In this document: piece after piece, positions 1 to 6,400 of the stretch
How positions within the stretch are numbered: position 1 is the stretch's first letter
Layout of the letters: each line of letters opens with the position of its first letter
Source: Gammaproteobacteria bacterium
GTDB lineage: Bacteria; Pseudomonadota; Gammaproteobacteria; SZUA-229
Direction of reading: 5' to 3'
Assembly: GCA_015484935.1 (NCBI GenBank)
Contig: WFUQ01000106.1
Span: forward strand, 1 to 8,695
Length of the DNA: 8,695 bases
The notes under the pieces: model-generated
Told to the model about the DNA's origin: nothing
The model's database searches: none
The model's input: the letters and a program-made list of their open reading frames with translations, nothing else
Position numbers and translations under genes: made by a program

Positions 1-304
1 CACACATGGTGGTGATATGGGTCAGACCTACGGTGTGCCAGTTGAAGAGATTCTGGAGGGTATCAAGAATGGTGTACGCAAGGTCAACATCGATACCGAC
101 CTGCGTATGGCTTCTACCGGTGCTATCCGCAAACACCTGCAGGAAAATCCATCAAACTTCGATCCACGCAAATTCCTGAAAGCGTCTACTGAAGCGATGA
201 AGGATATCTGCAAGGCTCGATACGAGGCATTTGGTTCTGCAGGTAATGCATCCAAGATCACACCTCTGTCACTGGATGTGATGTCGCAGAAATACGCTGC
301 ATAA
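1..304 (+). CDS. fba: Class II fructose-bisphosphate aldolase, C-terminal part (5' end outside window)
   Basis: This is the last 101 or so codons of a zinc-dependent class II aldolase, which interconverts fructose 1,6-bisphosphate with glyceraldehyde 3-phosphate and dihydroxyacetone phosphate in glycolysis, gluconeogenesis and the Calvin cycle. The reading frame is open from base 2 (Thr-His-Gly-Gly-Asp-Met-Gly) to TAA at 302-304. The segment TYGVPVEEI and the phosphate-binding motif VNIDTDLRMA are characteristic of the family, as is the C-terminal DPRKFLK...RYEAFGSAGNASKI region. The wording resembles the Calvin-cycle subtype (CbbA) of proteobacteria; the catalytic Asp and most zinc ligands lie upstream of the window. 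An internal ATG at 17 is not the real start, since the family is about 350 residues long. A strong terminator follows directly, so this is the end of its transcription unit. The class II assignment is secure; the Calvin subtype is an inference from sequence resemblance. Confidence 0.95.
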   Translation, partial: THGGDMGQTYGVPVEEILEGIKNGVRKVNIDTDLRMASTGAIRKHLQENPSNFDPRKFLKASTEAMKDICKARYEAFGSAGNASKITPLSLDVMSQKYAA

Positions 305-324
305 TCCACGGAAGTGTTGGTAAG

Positions 325-351
325 AAAAAGGGGCTGAAAAGCCCCTTTTTT
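325..351 (+). terminator. Rho-independent terminator of the aldolase gene
   Basis: An uninterrupted inverted repeat pairs 325-335 with 340-350. It has a GGGGCT/AGCCCC core, A/T flanks and a GAAA (GNRA-type) tetraloop, and is followed by a T run ending at 351. It begins 20 bases after the aldolase stop codon. Because the 5' side carries an A run, the hairpin could also terminate minus-strand transcripts, but no minus-strand gene is seen reading into it. Confidence 0.95.
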
Positions 352-414
352 GTTGTTTCGATTCTGCTTTCTATCGCTCGTTTGAATCCGGATCGGAATG
401 ACGATGTTCAATTG

Positions 415-420
415 TATATT
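415..420 (+). promoter_or_regulatory. Candidate -10 box for the FKBP gene
   Basis: TATATT matches the sigma-70 -10 consensus at five of six positions and lies 20 bases before the preferred FKBP start, which would give a short leader carrying the ribosome binding site. No convincing -35 hexamer sits at 16-18 bases upstream; a TTGAAT at 382-387 is too far away. A promoter is expected here because a strong terminator isolates this gene from the aldolase gene. Confidence 0.35.
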
Positions 421-430
421 CAAGACGCAT

Positions 431-435
431 GGGAG
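431..435 (+). promoter_or_regulatory. Ribosome binding site that decides the FKBP start
   Basis: GGGAG lies 5 bases before the ATG at 441. It would fall inside the reading frame if translation began at the upstream ATG at 429, which has no comparable Shine-Dalgarno sequence. This favours the start at 441. Confidence 0.75.
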
Positions 436-440
436 TAGTC

Positions 441-767
441 ATGTCAGATTTAGAGATAGAAGATCAGATCGTCGGTGACGGCGAAGAAGCAGTCGCCGGT
501 CAGACCGTCGAAGTACATTACACAGGCTGGTTGACCGATGGTACCAAATTCGATTCCAGTCATGACCGTAACGACACCTTCAGTTTCAAACTGGGTGCCG
601 GTCAGGTGATACAGGGTTGGGATCAGGGTGTGGCCGGGATGAAAGTCGGCGGTGCGCGCAAGCTGACGATTCCACCGGGTATGGGCTATGGTGCGAGTGG
701 TGCCGGTGGCGTGATACCACCCGATGCGACACTGATATTCAAAGTCGAGCTGATATCGGTCTCTTGA
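441..767 (+). CDS. FKBP-type peptidyl-prolyl cis-trans isomerase (cytoplasmic, single domain)
   Basis: It encodes a 108-residue single-domain FKBP, the same length as the classic FKBP12 fold. Such proteins catalyse cis-trans isomerisation of peptide bonds before proline and assist folding. The ligand pocket residues known from the family are present, shifted by one: Tyr27 (VHYTGWL), Phe37-Asp38 (KFDSS), Phe47, Val56-Ile57 and Trp60 (QVIQGWDQG), Tyr83 (GYGASG) and Phe100 (IFKVELI). No signal peptide, membrane segment, dimerisation domain or metal-binding tail is seen, so it is probably a soluble cytoplasmic enzyme, unlike FkpA, SlyD or Mip types. An upstream in-frame ATG at 429 would add four residues but lacks a ribosome binding site. 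The gene stands alone between the aldolase terminator and the convergent bioD gene, 16 bases away. Its client proteins cannot be told from the sequence. Confidence 0.95.
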   Translation: MSDLEIEDQIVGDGEEAVAGQTVEVHYTGWLTDGTKFDSSHDRNDTFSFKLGAGQVIQGWDQGVAGMKVGGARKLTIPPGMGYGASGAGGVIPPDATLIFKVELISVS

Positions 768-783
768 TCGTTCCCGGTTTTTG

Positions 784-1485
784 CTAGATCGCCAGTCGCG
801 TAACACGACGTCTGTCGTGTTGCGTGAGTATGCGTTCGATCAGTTCAGTGGGTAATACGGTACTGGTATCGTCGCTATAGGTGACCGAAAACACCGGGCA
901 GTCGAGATGGTTGCGCAGGTCGGCAGCGTTATCCATACGGGTATCATGATCGTCTGTCATCTGGTTGAGTATGACACCGGCAAGATACAGTCCGCGAACC
1001 TTGATCGCCTCTGTGTTCAACAACACCTGATTCAATACACCCAGCGCATCTTCTGCGACCAGCAATACCGGCAGTTGTAGTGCCATCGCCAGATCGGCAT
1101 TCAGCCCGTCTTCCGAGAGCGGCGAATAGAAACCACCGGCACCTTCGATGAGTGTGAACCCGTCTTCACTCCCTTCCAGACAGTTACTGACCAGTTGTTC
1201 AGTGGTGAGGACTTTCTGTGCCAGATGCGCAGCGCGTACCGGCGAGATAGGAGGTTCGAAACGATAAGGACAGACTTCTGAAAGCGTGCCCTGATACTGG
1301 GCTGCCTCCATCAAGGCGTGTGCATCTTTGGGCACCAGTTCGCCATCGACTGATTCGCAACCTGATTCGATCGGTTTGCGTGGGATGACGTTTATGTTCT
1401 GTTTGCGTAGAGCTTTTGCCAGCGCTACCCCGATATAGGTTTTGCCAACGTTGGTGTTCGTGCCTGTGATAAAAACGCCTTGCAT
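784..1485 (-). CDS. bioD: ATP-dependent dethiobiotin synthetase
   Basis: BioD closes the ureido ring of biotin: it converts 7,8-diaminononanoate, CO2 and ATP into dethiobiotin, the substrate of biotin synthase. The 233-residue product opens with the P-loop ITGTNTNVGKT (residues 6-16). Lys37 and Ser41 in RKPIESG, Asp54 in KDAH, and Glu114 in the IEGAGG motif match the catalytic and metal-binding positions described for E. coli BioD. The position after the second P-loop Thr is Asn where E. coli has Glu, and the usual SPH segment reads SPV; the family varies at both sites. Two ATGs lie side by side; 1485 is preferred because GGAG sits 5 bases upstream, whereas only 2 bases separate it from the ATG at 1488. 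The gene begins about 30 bases after purC with no terminator between, so it is probably cotranscribed with purC rather than with other bio genes. The stop is TAG at 786-784. Confidence 0.95.
   Translation of the reverse strand: MQGVFITGTNTNVGKTYIGVALAKALRKQNINVIPRKPIESGCESVDGELVPKDAHALMEAAQYQGTLSEVCPYRFEPPISPVRAAHLAQKVLTTEQLVSNCLEGSEDGFTLIEGAGGFYSPLSEDGLNADLAMALQLPVLLVAEDALGVLNQVLLNTEAIKVRGLYLAGVILNQMTDDHDTRMDNAADLRNHLDCPVFSVTYSDDTSTVLPTELIERILTQHDRRRVTRLAI
799..824. other. Strong hairpin inside the 3' end of bioD, at the convergent FKBP/bioD junction
   Basis: A perfect 8-base inverted repeat pairs 802-809 with 814-821 around a 4-base loop. It extends outward through a G-T mismatch (wobble in one RNA sense) and two more G-C pairs to 799 and 824. 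It lies in the final codons of bioD and about 30 bases beyond the FKBP stop. No T run follows on either strand, so it is not a standard intrinsic terminator. It may still stabilise or end the converging transcripts. Confidence 0.55.
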
Positions 1486-1490
1486 CATCT

Positions 1491-1494
1491 CTCC
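1491..1494 (-). promoter_or_regulatory. Ribosome binding site of bioD
   Basis: On the minus strand GGAG lies 5 bases before the ATG at 1485 and only 2 bases before the tandem ATG at 1488. The spacing favours the second ATG, which shortens the protein by one residue. Confidence 0.6.
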
Positions 1495-1518
1495 AGAATG
1501 TTATGTGAGACGGAGCGG

Positions 1519-2406
1519 CTAACCCGGTTGCAAGAGTAGCTGTTTCGCCTGTTCATATTTTTCAGCGGTTTTTTTCACAATTTCATCAGGCAGCTCAGGG
1601 CCTGGTGCAGTCTTGTCCCAGTCCAGCGTTTCCAGATAATCACGCACGAACTGTTTGTCGAAACTGACAGGGCTGCAACCCGGCTGGTAATCGTCTACCG
1701 GCCAGAAGCGCGAAGAGTCGGGGGTCAGCACTTCATCGATCAAGGTCAGCTCGCCGTCCTCATCGAGACCGAACTCGAACTTGGTGTCAGCGATGATGAT
1801 GCCTCTCTCTAGAGCATAGTCGGCAGCTTCCTGATACAGCTTAAGGCTGGTATCGCGGATCTTTGCCGCCAGTTCTTCACCGAGCAATTCTTCGGTTTGA
1901 GTATAGTTAATGTTTTCATCGTGTGCGCCCACAGAAGCCTTGGTGGACGGGGTGTAGATAGCTTGCGGCAGTCGATCTGCCTGTTTTAGCCCGACAGGTA
2001 GCGTGATTCCGCATACGCTACCGTTCGTCTGATAGTCTTTCCAGCCGGAGCCGATCAGATAGCCACGCACGATCGCCTCCACCGGCAGTGCCTTGAGCTT
2101 GCGCACTACCATGGCATGGTTGGCGACTTCTGCGCGTTCCTTCTCGTCCGGCAGGACCTCGTTCAAGCTCAGCTGGCTCTTCTGATTGGGCAGGATGTGC
2201 GCCAGTTTATCCAGCCAGAAATTCGTCACATCGTTCAGGATCCGGCCTTTGCCCGATATAGGGGTGGGCATGATGACATCGAACGCCGAGATACGGTCGG
2301 TGGTGACGATGAGCATATGTCTGTCATCGATATCATAGATGTCACGTACCTTGCCCTTGTGTATTAACGGCAGGCTCTTGATGTGGCTGGTGTGTAGGCT
2401 TTGCAT
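1519..2406 (-). CDS. purC: Phosphoribosylaminoimidazole-succinocarboxamide (SAICAR) synthetase
   Basis: PurC joins aspartate to CAIR using ATP, giving SAICAR in de novo purine synthesis. The 295-residue protein is the longer form of the family (many bacterial PurC are about 240). Family motifs occur in order: GKVRDIY at 18-24 (ATP-binding loop), DRISAFDV at 37-44, GRILNDVTNFW at 54-64, EAIVRGYLIGSG at 110-121, KASVGAHDEN at 156-165, and the metal/ATP site region IIIADTKFEFG plus LIDEVLTPDSSRFW at 203-235. All appear intact. The start fits the family N-terminus but has no good Shine-Dalgarno sequence. It heads a probable two-gene operon with bioD and is divergent from the amidotransferase gene. 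No purine-repressor operator was recognised in its short upstream region. Confidence 0.97.
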   Translation of the reverse strand: MQSLHTSHIKSLPLIHKGKVRDIYDIDDRHMLIVTTDRISAFDVIMPTPISGKGRILNDVTNFWLDKLAHILPNQKSQLSLNEVLPDEKERAEVANHAMVVRKLKALPVEAIVRGYLIGSGWKDYQTNGSVCGITLPVGLKQADRLPQAIYTPSTKASVGAHDENINYTQTEELLGEELAAKIRDTSLKLYQEAADYALERGIIIADTKFEFGLDEDGELTLIDEVLTPDSSRFWPVDDYQPGCSPVSFDKQFVRDYLETLDWDKTAPGPELPDEIVKKTAEKYEQAKQLLLQPG

Positions 2407-2432
2407 AATGTTCGTTTGGCTAAAGAGGTGTT

Positions 2433-2438
2433 ATTGTA
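2433..2438 (-). promoter_or_regulatory. Candidate -10 box for purC-bioD
   Basis: On the minus strand TACAAT matches the -10 consensus at five of six positions and would place the transcript start about 20 bases before the purC ATG. The hexamers at -35 spacing are poor, so this rests on the -10 box and on the divergent gene arrangement. Confidence 0.35.
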
Positions 2439-2461
2439 CGCGAGCACTGATTCAAGAGCAG

Positions 2462-2467
2462 TAAAAT
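2462..2467 (+). promoter_or_regulatory. Candidate -10 box for the amidotransferase gene
   Basis: TAAAAT matches the -10 consensus at five of six positions and lies 37 bases before the ATG at 2505. No recognisable -35 box is found at 16-18 bases. It lies back to back with the purC candidate, so the two promoters would occupy the same divergent region of about 98 bases (2407-2504). Confidence 0.25.
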
Positions 2468-2495
2468 AGCGGCTTGGATTGTGACTTTTTTGTAC

Positions 2496-2500
2496 GGGAG
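2496..2500 (+). promoter_or_regulatory. Ribosome binding site that decides the amidotransferase start
   Basis: GGGAG lies 4 bases before the ATG at 2505. The alternative in-frame GTG at 2481 has no such signal and would put this motif inside the gene. Confidence 0.75.
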
Positions 2501-2504
2501 AGTG

Positions 2505-3212
2505 ATGAAACAGGTAAATGTGATCAGGCATCTGGCTTTCGAAGATCTGGGCAGCTTCGCCCGGGTATTCGAACAACAGCATTATGGGGTGAATTATCTG
2601 GAAGCCGGGGTCGATGACCTGACACGCCTGGAGGCGGATAGTGATGATCTGCTGATCGTGCTGGGAGGACCGATCAGTGCCAACGATGAAGCCGATTTCC
2701 CGTTTCTGAGCGACGAGATCGCGCTGTTGGCACAGCGGGTCAGGCTGGACAAGCCGACACTGGGAATCTGCCTGGGAGCGCAGCTGATCGCCAGAGCCAT
2801 GGGCTGTGATGTGTATGCCGGCCACCAGAAAGAGATCGGCTGGGCACCGATCGAGTTGTCGCCGCAGGGCGAGGATTCGGCTCTGTCAGCCATCATGCAG
2901 AACAACAATATGGTGCTGCACTGGCATGGAGAGACGTTCGACCTGCCGACCGATGCCCGATTGCTGGCATCGACACAGCATGCGGAGAATCAGGCGTTTC
3001 AGCTGGGTGACCGGGTCATCGGCCTGCAGTTTCATCTGGAAGCGACCCGGGCTGGCATGGAGCGATGGTTCATCGGCCATATCGGTGAGATCGAGCAGAC
3101 CGAAGGTATCAGTGTGCCGCAGCTGCGTCAGCAGACACGGCAGCAAGCCGGGTCGGCAGAGCGCAGTGCACAGGCTTTTCTGGAAGCCTATCTACAGCAG
3201 ATAAGTGCCTGA
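2505..3212 (+). CDS. Free-standing class I glutamine amidotransferase (GMP-synthase-amidotransferase-like)
   Basis: The 235-residue protein is a class I (triad) glutamine amidotransferase domain of the kind that hydrolyses glutamine to release ammonia. The nucleophile elbow GICLGAQ places Cys89, and LQFHLEAT supplies His177 and Glu179. The oxyanion strand LGGPISAND lies at 53-61 and the HWHGETF segment near 139-145. It is cytoplasmic by appearance, with no signal peptide or membrane segment. The last 45 or so residues are a charged, Gln-rich, probably helical tail. No ATP pyrophosphatase or other synthase domain is attached, and none is encoded next door, so the ammonia acceptor is unknown. 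It resembles the GuaA-type amidotransferase proteins (COG0518-like) often annotated only as glutamine amidotransferase; carA, trpG, pabA and hisH are less likely because no partner genes are nearby. It precedes gltB by about 240 bases on the same strand, in a glutamine-related neighbourhood. The ATG at 2505 was chosen for its ribosome binding site. Confidence 0.9.
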   Translation: MKQVNVIRHLAFEDLGSFARVFEQQHYGVNYLEAGVDDLTRLEADSDDLLIVLGGPISANDEADFPFLSDEIALLAQRVRLDKPTLGICLGAQLIARAMGCDVYAGHQKEIGWAPIELSPQGEDSALSAIMQNNNMVLHWHGETFDLPTDARLLASTQHAENQAFQLGDRVIGLQFHLEATRAGMERWFIGHIGEIEQTEGISVPQLRQQTRQQAGSAERSAQAFLEAYLQQISA

Positions 3213-3449
3213 ATATAGCTATCGGTCAGGGCTTGCCGTCGACTGTCGATGCTTTTCTTTGGAGCCGTAGTTAGCTAAAATGGTCAGCCTTGTCCGCATT
3301 TTGTACCGGTATCCGCGCAGGATATTGTAGTTGGTCAAACAGGGTTTAATCGTAGCGGCAAGGTTATACCTGTTAACACCGGTATCCAGTTAAAATTATT
3401 AATAAAAACAACCGCATATGGCGATTGTTTGGACACGTTTGAGTCGTAT
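3213..3449 (+). promoter_or_regulatory. gltB upstream region with candidate -10 box, short repeats and AT-rich leader
   Basis: There is no gene here apart from a possible 11-codon upstream ORF at 3418-3453. TAAAAT at 3276-3281 is a five-of-six -10 match, with a weak TTTTCT at -35 spacing, and is the best promoter guess for gltBD. The 10-base word ACCGGTATCC occurs twice, at 3305-3314 and 3378-3387. TGTTAACA at 3371-3378 is a perfect palindrome. An AT-rich block at 3390-3408 contains the palindrome TTATTAATAA. No clear terminator for the amidotransferase gene is seen, so some read-through into gltB is possible. Confidence 0.5.
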
Positions 3450-3453
3450 ATGA
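3418..3453 (+). CDS. Possible 11-codon upstream ORF overlapping the gltB start
   Basis: The ATG at 3418 opens a frame encoding MAIVWTRLSRI that stops at TGA 3451-3453, overlapping the gltB ATG at 3450 in an ATGA arrangement. Such overlaps often couple translation of the second gene to the first. There is no Shine-Dalgarno sequence before 3418, so expression is speculative. The peptide has no run of a regulatory amino acid and is not obviously an attenuator leader. Confidence 0.2.
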   Translation: MAIVWTRLSRI

Positions 3454-6400
3454 GCAACATCGAAGAATCCAATCTCGCATCGCAGATCCGTACTGGCCTG
3501 CCGGAAAAACACGGTCTGTATGACCCTCGACTGGAAAAAGACAGCTGTGGTGTCGGTTTTGTCGCCCATATCAAGGGTGAGGCCAGCCATCAGATCGTGA
3601 AAGATGCCGACCATATCCTGCAGCGCATGGTGCATCGCGGTGGTTGTGGCTGTGAGCCGACCACCGGTGACGGTGCGGGTATCCTGACCAGCCTGCCAGA
3701 CGCGTTCTTCCGCAAAGTCGCCAAAGCCGATCTGGGCGTCGAGTTGCCGGAAGCCGGTCAATACGCTGCGGGCAATGTATTCCTGCCGCAGGGCGAGAAA
3801 GAACAGGCAAAATGCCGTGAGATCGTCGAAGCGCTCATCGCCGAACAGGGTCAGAAGCTGCTGGGCTGGCGTGTGTTGCCGGTGGATACTGACGGTGCCG
3901 ATGTCGGTCCGACCGCACGTATCTCCCAGCCGCACATGGAACAGTTGTTCATCGCGGCAGACGGTGTCAGTGGCGATGATTTCGAGCGGCAGTTGTACAT
4001 GATCCGCAAGCGCAGTACACATGCGATCCGCGCCAATACATCGATCAAACAGGCGAAGATGTTTTATGTCTGTTCACTTTCGACCAAGGTGATGATCTAC
4101 AAAGGCATGCTGACCGCGTTGCAGGTACGCGCCTTCTATCAAGATCTGGTAGACGATGATTACACCGCACATCTGGCGATGGTGCATTCACGCTTCTCGA
4201 CCAACACGTTCCCGTCATGGGATCGCGCACAGCCGAACCGTTTCATGAGTCACAACGGTGAGATCAATACACTGTTGGGTAACAAGAACTGGATGACTGC
4301 ACGTCAGGGTGTAGTGGCAAGCGACAAGTTCGGTGATGACATCAGCAAGCTGTTCCCTGTGGTCGAACCGGAATGTTCGGATTCCGGTACCTTCGATAAC
4401 GTACTCGAATTCATGCTGATGTCGGGTCGCAGTCTGCAGGAAGCCATCATGTTGATGGTGCCGGAAGCCTGGCAGTCAGATGAAAACATGGATGACAATA
4501 AAAAAGATTTCTATCGCTATAACTCTGCCCTGATGGAACCGTGGGATGGCCCTGCATCGATCGCCTTCACTGATGGTAAATATATCGGTGCGACACTGGA
4601 CCGTAACGGTCTGCGCCCGAGTCGTTATTATGTGACACATGATGACCGCGTCATCATGGCTTCGGAAGTCGGTGTGCTTGAGGTCGATCCGGCCAATGTG
4701 AAATTCAAGGGTCGTCTGCAACCGGGCAAGATGTTCCTGATCGATTTCGAACAGGGTCGCCTGATTCCGGATGAAGAACTGAAGGCCGAATTTGCCAGCA
4801 AGCGCCCTTATGGCGAGTGGTTGAAGAATCAGGAGATACAGTTATCGGAACTGTCGCCTAACAAAGAGCCGCACGGCTTTAATCCCGAAACATTGCTGGA
4901 GCGCATGCAGGCGTTCGGTTTCACCACCGAGACCATGCAGTTCATGTTGTTGCCACTGGTACGCGAGTTACGCGATCCGGTCGGTTCCATGGGTAACGAT
5001 TCTGCGCTGGCATGTCTGTCAGATCGTCCGCGTATGATCTATGACTATTTCAAACAGTTGTTCGCACAGGTGACCAACCCGGCTATCGATTCCATCCGTG
5101 AAGAAGTGGTGATGTCACTGGAATGTTATATCGGTCCGGAAGGCAATCTGCTCGATACCAGCGAGCAACATGCGCACCGTCTACGGGTGCCGCACCCCAT
5201 CCTCACCAATGAAGAACTGGCTGCGCTGAAACATCTCAACCATCGTGGCTGGCGCACCATGACTATCGACATCACTTTCGATAGAGCGGCCGGTGCAAAA
5301 GGCCATGCAGATTGTCTCGATGAGATATGTCAGCAGGCAGAACAGGCTATCGAAGACGGTTACAGTCTGCTGGTATTGTCTGACCGTAACATCGGCGAAG
5401 AGCGCGTGCCGGTGAGTACACTGCTGGCGACCGGTGCCGTGCATCATCATCTGGTGAAGAATCAGTTGCGTACCCGCATCGGTATCGTGGTCGAAACCGG
5501 TGAGGCACGCGAAGTGCATCAGCATTGTCTGCTGGTCGGTTTCGGTGTGGATGCGATCAATCCCTATCTGGCGTTCGAGGCATTATTTCAGGCGGAACGC
5601 GATGGTTATCTCAGTCATAAAGACTATGACGATGACACTATCGTCGCCGACTATCGTAAAGGTGTGGCCAAGGGCATGCTCAAGGTCATGGCGAAGATCG
5701 GTATCTCGACTCTGCAATCCTATAAAGGTGCGCAGATATTCGAAGCGGTGGGTCTGGGTGAAGATGTCATCGAACGCTGCTTCTGTGGCACCGCGAGTCG
5801 TATCAAAGGTGTCGGGCTGGATGTGCTGGCGGAAGAATCGTTGCGCCGTCACGAGCTGGGTTATCCGCAGCGTGATGTCGTGCGTCTGCCGGTGTTGCCG
5901 AACCCCGGTGATTATCACTGGCGTTCCGGTGGTGAGTTACATATGTGGAATCCGGATACCATCGCCAATCTGCAACAGGCAGCGCGGACCAACAGCCGCG
6001 AAGCGTATAAAGAATTCGCCAGACATTCTGATGAACATGCGACACGCGGCGCGACACTGCGTGGTCTTCTGACTTTCAAGAAGAACGTCAACAGAGGGCC
6101 CATCCTGCTGAAAGATGTCGAGCCGGCCAAAGAGATCGTCAAACGATTCGCGACCGGTGCCATGAGTTTCGGTTCGATCTCGGCAGAGAGTCACGAGTCA
6201 CTGGCTATCGCCATGAATCGCATGGGTGGTAAATCCAATACCGGTGAAGGCGGTGAAGATGCCGAACGCTTCACGCCGATGGAGAACGGTGATTCCAAAC
6301 GGTCTGCTATCAAACAGGTCGCATCCGGTCGTTTCGGTGTCACCAACTGGTATTTGACCAATGCGGATGAATTACAGATCAAAGTCTCACAGGGTGCGAA

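Noticed and set aside
28..423. 131-codon minus-strand open frame across the aldolase 3' end and its terminator
   Set aside because: It is antisense to a clear aldolase, runs through a strong terminator hairpin and shows no recognisable family.
757..782. Possible terminator after the FKBP gene (CGG...CCG followed by a T run)
   Set aside because: The stem would be only about 3 bases with a 14-base loop, too weak despite five T residues at 778-782.
450..806. 118-codon minus-strand open frame over the FKBP gene
   Set aside because: It is a mirror of a well-supported FKBP on the other strand and its sequence resembles no known protein.
2364..2825. 153-codon minus-strand open frame spanning the purC/amidotransferase promoter region
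   Set aside because: It overlaps both the purC start and the amidotransferase coding region, which are strongly supported; no protein family is visible in it.
3234..3260. Possible terminator after the amidotransferase gene around the GTCGAC site
   Set aside because: Only a 4-base stem (TCGA/TCGA, 3-base loop) before an interrupted T stretch; not a convincing terminator.
3429..3431. TTG as the gltB start codon
   Set aside because: It has no Shine-Dalgarno sequence and is a rare start codon; the ATG at 3450 still leaves a normal-length propeptide of 32 residues before the catalytic Cys.
5500..6072. 190-codon plus-strand open frame inside gltB in another frame
   Set aside because: The gltB frame is continuous and conserved through this stretch; the alternative frame is Arg-, Ser-, Cys- and Trp-rich, as expected of an out-of-frame reading.
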